Source of the DNA: Neobacillus citreus
Lineage (GTDB): Bacteria > Bacillota > Bacilli > Bacillales > Cytobacillaceae
NCBI RefSeq assembly: GCF_018343545.2
Contig: NZ_JAGYPE020000037.1
Location: forward strand, 1-57,434
Reading direction: 5' to 3'
DNA: 57,434 bases
Positions 53,339-57,434 of the stretch are shown piece after piece. Position numbers and translations under genes: made by a program. The notes under the pieces are model-generated. The model had not been told where the DNA came from. It saw only the letters and a list, made by a program, of their open reading frames with translations, and ran no database searches. Each line of letters begins with the position of its first letter. The first letter of the stretch is position 1.

Positions 53339-54487
53339 ATGAAATTTACTGATTTAGAAACCACTACAGAACGGTTAGAATTAATGAAAACATTAGCAAA
53401 TCGTTTCCAATCGAGAGCCCATAAGCTAGATGCGGAGGGTGGGTTTCCTTTTGATAATATTCAAGACCTGAAAGACACGGGCTATACCACATTAACAGTA
53501 CCTAAAAAGTATGGCGGGAAGGGAATCTCTCTTTACGAAATGATTAAACTTCAAGAACTGATTGCTGAAGGGGATGGTTCAACTGCCCTGGCGATTGGCT
53601 GGCATATGGGCATTATTTATAATTTGAACGAAAAAAATTCATGGAAAGAACCTATTTTCAAATTTTTATGTGAACAGGTAATGGCAGGCTCGTTAATTAA
53701 CAGCGCTGCCACTGAACCAAAAACAGGGAGCCCGACGCGCGGCGGCAGGCCGGAGACAACGGCTGAACAAAAGGGCGGCAGGTGGCTTCTCAATGGCAGG
53801 AAAACCTTTACCACCATGTCTCCAGTTCTTGATTATTTTATCGTCAGTGCAAGTCTAAAGGGTACTGAGGAAATTGCAAATTTTCTTATTCCTCGATCTG
53901 CTGAAGGACTAAAAATCGAGGAAACATGGGACGTTATAGCCATGAGGGGGACGGGAAGCCATGATTTGGTATTGGAGGATGTCATTATACCAGAAGAGCA
54001 TATAGTCGAGCCAATTAAACCGGGTAAAAAGAGGGCGATGGGCTGGCTGCTTCATATTCCTGCCTGCTATTTAGGAATTGCGAAAGCGGCAAAAAGGTAT
54101 TCCATAAATTTTGCCAAGGAATATTCGCCAAATAGTATCCAAGGTACAATAATTGATTTGCCAAATGTTCAGCAAAAAATTGGGGAAATGGAATTGAAAA
54201 TCATGCAGGCGGAATTTTTCTTGTATGGTGCCGCCAAACAATGGGATGAATCAACTGAGGAAGAAAGAGAAAAGCTGGCTTCTGTATTGGGGGCCGCTAA
54301 ATTAACGGTGACAAATTCCGCCATTTCCATCGTGGACCTTGCAATGAGAATAGTCGGGGCAAAAAGTCTTTCATCCCAAAGCCCTCTGCAGCGTTATTAC
54401 CGTGACGTGAGGGCAGGGCTCCATAATCCGCCAATGGATGACATGACCATCCAGCTGTTGGCAAAGCATAGTATTACCAATAACTAA
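53339..54487 (+). CDS. Acyl-CoA dehydrogenase family protein (YdbM-like)
   Basis: A 382-aa flavoprotein of the acyl-CoA dehydrogenase fold: N-terminal helical domain, central beta domain (NSAATEPKTGSPTRGG, RWLLNGRKTFTTMSP) and C-terminal helical domain with the FAD-contact region QRYYRDVRAG. B. subtilis YdbM has the same size and layout. A catalytic Glu is not obvious at the position used by short-chain enzymes, so it may be an oxidase or atypical dehydrogenase. ATG 53339 follows GAGGAGAGG by 5 nt. Confidence 0.88.
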   Translation: MKFTDLETTTERLELMKTLANRFQSRAHKLDAEGGFPFDNIQDLKDTGYTTLTVPKKYGGKGISLYEMIKLQELIAEGDGSTALAIGWHMGIIYNLNEKNSWKEPIFKFLCEQVMAGSLINSAATEPKTGSPTRGGRPETTAEQKGGRWLLNGRKTFTTMSPVLDYFIVSASLKGTEEIANFLIPRSAEGLKIEETWDVIAMRGTGSHDLVLEDVIIPEEHIVEPIKPGKKRAMGWLLHIPACYLGIAKAAKRYSINFAKEYSPNSIQGTIIDLPNVQQKIGEMELKIMQAEFFLYGAAKQWDESTEEEREKLASVLGAAKLTVTNSAISIVDLAMRIVGAKSLSSQSPLQRYYRDVRAGLHNPPMDDMTIQLLAKHSITNN

Positions 54488-54529
54488 CCTGTAGTAACGA
54501 ACAGACCAATTAAAGTACAATCAAAAAAA

Positions 54530-54563
54530 GTGTAAGGCAGGAACTAAGCTTCCTGCCTTACAC
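54530..54563. terminator. Terminator between acyl-CoA dehydrogenase and the 53-residue gene
   Basis: A 14-bp stem GTGTAAGGCAGGAA / TTCCTGCCTTACAC with a 6-nt loop. T7 follows on the minus strand; the stop of the minus-strand gene lies in the arm. Confidence 0.88.
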
Positions 54564-54719
54564 CATGTCCTCATTTTCCTTTTCGAGATCAGCCGGCTGC
54601 GGCTGTGCTTGTTGAGTAATTGTTCCTAGAACTTCCCTATCATATTTACCTGGGTCTTTTCCTGCACCAGGCGCAATATTAGACATAGGCAGCTGTTCCA
54701 TTTCTTTCCCTCGCGGCAT
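54558..54719 (-). CDS. Unknown 53-residue protein
   Basis: MPRGKEMEQLPMSNIAPGAG followed by KDPGKYDREVLGTITQQAQP and QPADLEKENEDMV. It is hydrophilic and probably unstructured, without Cys. AAAGGAA lies 10 nt before the ATG. Position next to sspH and the terminator formed at its own stop suggest a real gene. I do not recognise the family; a spore or forespore role is only a guess. Confidence 0.65.
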   Translation of the reverse strand: MPRGKEMEQLPMSNIAPGAGKDPGKYDREVLGTITQQAQPQPADLEKENEDMV

Positions 54720-54755
54720 TTATATTCATTCCTTTATTATAAAGTAAGAAATATT

Positions 54756-54935
54756 TTACTCTTCGATAAGCTCACTGATTTCCACTGTTGTTCTTTCTTC
54801 AAGCGGCCCGCGCAAATGGACGGTCGCGGTTCTTCCATCCTCATTTAACTGGTCAATCCATACAGATGCACCATTGTATTTAACCATGATATCAGCGGAT
54901 GAAGATAGGATTTGTTTTACCCTATTGACATTCAT
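54756..54935 (-). CDS. sspH: H-type small acid-soluble spore protein
   Basis: A 59-aa protein, MNVNRVKQILSSSADIMVKY, NGASVWIDQLNEDGRTATVH, ending VEISELIEE. It matches the SspH family (MNAQRAKQILDSADMINVKY as I recall): minor forespore-made SASPs of unknown precise role. ATG 54935 is chosen because GGAGGAGTG lies just upstream; the longer frame to 54962 would include it. Confidence 0.88.
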   Translation of the reverse strand: MNVNRVKQILSSSADIMVKYNGASVWIDQLNEDGRTATVHLRGPLEERTTVEISELIEE

Positions 54936-54962
54936 TACTTTCACTCCTCCATTAATAATCAT

Positions 54963-55367
54963 TTTAGTCTGTGATGAAAGAAGTGATTTTATGCAACGAT
55001 GTCTATGTAGCCGCTTTCTTCTATTATATATACAAAAAACTCCTATAAAAGATAAGACTAATATCCGATTGCATACGAAGAACCGAATGTATATGCTAGT
55101 TAGAAATACAATTCTACAGAAAAGCCGGAAAGAAAAATAAGGCAGTCCAAAAAAATAAATTAATAAGAAAATGCTGAAACTAAATTTAATTTCATTCGTC
55201 TAATATTATTGAGTTTGAAAATAGTCATGTCCAACTCCCAAATAGCATAAGAATAAAGGGACATTCAGCATCATGTTAATGTTTTTCTTTTTATAGAAAA
55301 TATGATATAGTTATTGAGGTTCGTTTACCGAAGTTAAATTTGGTAAGTGAGAGGAGAAGTTTTAAAA
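54963..55367. other. Intergenic stretch before ltaS
   Basis: About 400 bases without a supported gene. Frames through 54874-55140 have atypical composition and no ribosome binding site. I see no palindrome or leader. The ltaS promoter must lie here, but no consensus -35 stands out. Confidence 0.5.
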
Positions 55368-57326
55368 ATGATTAAGGAAAGACTTTTAAAAAAAGTAAAC
55401 AAAAGTCATATTACATTTTACATCATTGCCGTTGTTTTATTTTGGCTAAAAACCTACGCGGCATATCAAATTGAATTTAATTTAGGAATTGATAACAGCC
55501 TCCAAGAATTTTTATTATTTATCAATCCATTGAGTTCGGCTTTATTCTTTTTTGGAATTGCCTTGCTCTTTAAAAAGCGTACTAAGCTTGTTATGATTAT
55601 CACAAATTTTATACTGTCCTTTTTACTTTACGCAAACATTGCTTATTATCGCTTTTTTAATGATTTTATAACCGTACCTGTTTTAATGCAGACGAAAACA
55701 AATGCCGGACAATTGGGCGATAGCGCTCTTTCGCTCATGTCCCCACTTGATATTTTTTATTTTACAGACTTCTTTATTCTAATTGCCCTTGCGTTAACCA
55801 TGTTCAAACAAGTGACGGTTACGAACAGGAAGTCATTTAAAATCGTTCTTTTGTTTTCGATTACGACATTTTTGTTTAACTTGGGTCTTGCGGAAAAGGA
55901 TCGTCCGCAGCTATTGACTCGTTCTTTTGACCGAAATTATTTAGTGAAATATCTTGGTGCATATAACTTCACGATTTATGATGTCATTCAAAATATCAAA
56001 TCATCGAGCCAAAGAGCATTGGCAAATTCAACAGATGTTACTGCGGTAGAAAACTATGTTAAAGCGAATCATGCCGCACCAAATCCTGATTACTTTGGCA
56101 AGGCAAAGGGAATGAATGTGATTTATGTTTCAATGGAATCATTTCAAACCTTTATGATTGATTACAAGATGCAGGATGGCCAGGAAGTTACACCGTTTCT
56201 AAATTCATTAACACATGATCAGAATACATTTTATTTTGAAAACTTTTTCCATCAAACTGGGCAGGGGAAAACCTCGGATGCCGAGTTTTTAATGGAAAAC
56301 TCATTATACCCGATGGCTCAAGGTGCTGTGTTTGTCAACAAAGCCCAAAACACTTATCAGGCTATGCCGGCCATTTTAAAAGGGAACGGCTATAATTCAG
56401 CCGTCTTCCATGGCAACTATAAAACATTCTGGAATCGGAATGTAATGTATAAGGCCTTAGGGTATGATCAGTTTTTTGATGCGGAATATTACAACATGAC
56501 GGATGAAAACACGAAAAACTATGGCTTAAAGGATAAACCGTTCTTTGCTGAGTCTATGCCAATGCTAAAGAGCTTAAAGCAGCCTTTCTATACAAAGTTT
56601 ATTACCTTATCGAATCATTTTCCTTTCGAAATGGATCCGGAGGACACAGACTTCCCTGCAGGTAATACTGAAGATACGGTCGTTAATCAATACTTCCAAT
56701 CTGCGCATTATATGGATCAGGCATTGGAACAGTTCTTTAATGATTTAAAGGCTGCAGGTTTATATGATAATACAGTGGTTGTTATGTACGGTGACCATTA
56801 TGGCATTTCCGAAAACCACAACGATGCCATGGCACAAGTGCTAGGAGTGGATGAAATAACTCCTGCTATTAATGCTAAATTACAGCGGGTCCCTTTATTT
56901 ATCCATGTACCAGGAGTACAAGGCGGGATTCAAAAGCAATTTGGCGGCGAAGTAGATGTTCGTCCGACCGTTCTTCATTTGCTTGGTATTGATACGAAGG
57001 ATTACCTTGAGTTTGGCTCAGATTTACTGTCGCCAAATCATCGCAATTGGGCTTTATTCAGAAACGGGGATTTTGTTTCCTCAGATGTTATTCAAGTAAA
57101 AGACAAATGCTATTCGACCGAAACAGGTGAGCTTCTTGAGAATTCAGAGGCGTGCAAGGATATTGCTGAAAAGGTAAGCTCAGAACTGCAAATGTCTGAT
57201 GAAGTTGTCTACAAAGACCTGCTTCGTTTTTATCAGCCGGAAGGATATACGTCAATCAATCCGAACGACTATGAATACCTGGGACCTAAAACAGGCAAGA
57301 CATCTAAAACAACTGAAAGCAACTAA
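55368..57326 (+). CDS. ltaS: Lipoteichoic acid synthase (LtaS/YfnI type)
   Basis: Polymerises glycerol phosphate from phosphatidylglycerol onto the glycolipid anchor. Five N-terminal membrane segments (about 15-185) precede an extracellular sulfatase-fold domain. Nucleophile Thr302 lies in GQGKTSDAEF, metal-ligand Glu257 in VSMESFQTF, and YGDHYGIS holds further Mn2+ ligands. ALANSTD near residue 218 is a plausible signal-peptidase cleavage site as in LtaS. It is 652 aa. ATG 55368 follows AGAGGAG by 10 nt. Which of the Bacillus paralogues it equals is not resolved. Confidence 0.93.
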   Translation: MIKERLLKKVNKSHITFYIIAVVLFWLKTYAAYQIEFNLGIDNSLQEFLLFINPLSSALFFFGIALLFKKRTKLVMIITNFILSFLLYANIAYYRFFNDFITVPVLMQTKTNAGQLGDSALSLMSPLDIFYFTDFFILIALALTMFKQVTVTNRKSFKIVLLFSITTFLFNLGLAEKDRPQLLTRSFDRNYLVKYLGAYNFTIYDVIQNIKSSSQRALANSTDVTAVENYVKANHAAPNPDYFGKAKGMNVIYVSMESFQTFMIDYKMQDGQEVTPFLNSLTHDQNTFYFENFFHQTGQGKTSDAEFLMENSLYPMAQGAVFVNKAQNTYQAMPAILKGNGYNSAVFHGNYKTFWNRNVMYKALGYDQFFDAEYYNMTDENTKNYGLKDKPFFAESMPMLKSLKQPFYTKFITLSNHFPFEMDPEDTDFPAGNTEDTVVNQYFQSAHYMDQALEQFFNDLKAAGLYDNTVVVMYGDHYGISENHNDAMAQVLGVDEITPAINAKLQRVPLFIHVPGVQGGIQKQFGGEVDVRPTVLHLLGIDTKDYLEFGSDLLSPNHRNWALFRNGDFVSSDVIQVKDKCYSTETGELLENSEACKDIAEKVSSELQMSDEVVYKDLLRFYQPEGYTSINPNDYEYLGPKTGKTSKTTESN

Positions 57327-57329
57327 ACC

Positions 57330-57362
57330 AGAGGGAAGATGAAAATCTTCCCTCTTTTGTTT
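57330..57362 (+). terminator. ltaS terminator
   Basis: An 11-bp perfect stem AGAGGGAAGAT / ATCTTCCCTCT with GAAA loop, followed by TTTGTTT. A group II intron begins at the end of this U-tract. Confidence 0.92.
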
Positions 57363-57434
57363 GTGCGCCCGGCATGGGTGCAGTCTCTAGGGTGTAAGTC
57401 CCGAGCCACGAAGGCAGTAGTAGTGGTTAGCTTA
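57363..57434 (+). mobile_element. 5' end of a group II intron (truncated by the window)
   Basis: GTGCGCCCGGCATGGGTGCA opens the element; GTGCG is the conserved group II intron 5' end. GGGTGTAAGTCCCGAGCC and ACGAAGGCAGTAGTAGTGGT follow, as I recall from domain I of Bacillaceae introns carrying LtrA-type maturases. Insertion directly after a terminator hairpin is the habit of class C introns. The ORF and 3' end lie beyond the window. Confidence 0.8.

Noticed and set aside
54874..55140. 88-residue plus-strand ORF between sspH and ltaS
   Set aside because: It begins inside sspH on the opposite strand, lacks a ribosome binding site and has a random-looking sequence.

Overview
The window is chromosomal DNA from an endospore-forming, low-GC Bacillaceae. 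The evidence is spore genes (an SspH-type SASP, a YhcN/YlaJ lipoprotein, Sda- and GerPC-like proteins), strong AGGAGG-type ribosome binding sites with frequent TTG/GTG starts, T-box leaders and many U-tailed hairpin terminators. Tryptophan genes with their own trpG, a selenoprotein formate dehydrogenase and nitrate-type transporters suggest a soil, nitrate-using facultative anaerobe of the Neobacillus/Bacillus type. The genus is an inference; no rRNA is present.

Layout. 1-1.6 kb: DNA end-binding Ku, a small DUF6509-like protein, and tRNA-Ser and tRNA-Gly. 1.8-6.7 kb: fructose operon fruR-fruK-fruA and an MFS exporter. 6.8-13.9 kb: trpEGDCFBA behind two tandem tryptophan T-boxes. 14-20 kb: an unknown protein, selenouridine tRNA synthase mnmH, odhA-odhB and an Sda-like gene. 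20.3-25 kb: acyl-CoA synthetase, small proteins, a decayed IS1182-type transposase between two palindromic repeats, and a YidC insertase preceded by a MifM-like ORF. 25-28.8 kb: pflB-pflA and a cupredoxin. 29-35.6 kb: mprF, a D,D-carboxypeptidase, an orphan modB, Hsp20 and probable spore proteins, ykuS. 35.7-40.8 kb: an ABC-F ATPase, an SCO protein, and a MutS2-like ATPase without the Smr domain behind a leader-peptide attenuator. 41-44.4 kb: small zinc-ribbon proteins (YdjO-like, two yhfH copies) and an MHYT-like/PAS/PAS histidine kinase. 44.5-46.6 kb: a formate dehydrogenase read through an in-frame UGA. 46.8-51 kb: a 3D-domain protein and two NarK-type transporters, one fused to a PAS domain. 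51-57.3 kb: a Ktr potassium system, acyl-CoA dehydrogenase, sspH and ltaS. The window ends inside the 5' end of a group II intron.

Themes. Anaerobic formate and nitrate metabolism recurs: Pfl makes formate, the Mo/W-Sec dehydrogenase oxidises it, an orphan ModB suggests molybdate uptake, and both NarK-type genes carry Fnr/Crp-like palindromes centred 41.5 bp upstream of the start site inferred from the -10. Selenium appears twice (Sec-Fdh with a SECIS loop placed as in E. coli fdhF, and MnmH). RNA- or ribosome-based control appears in at least three places: the double T-box, the MifM-like SD-sequestering hairpin before yidC, and the attenuator before the MutS2-like gene. The last is the strongest candidate for an undescribed system.
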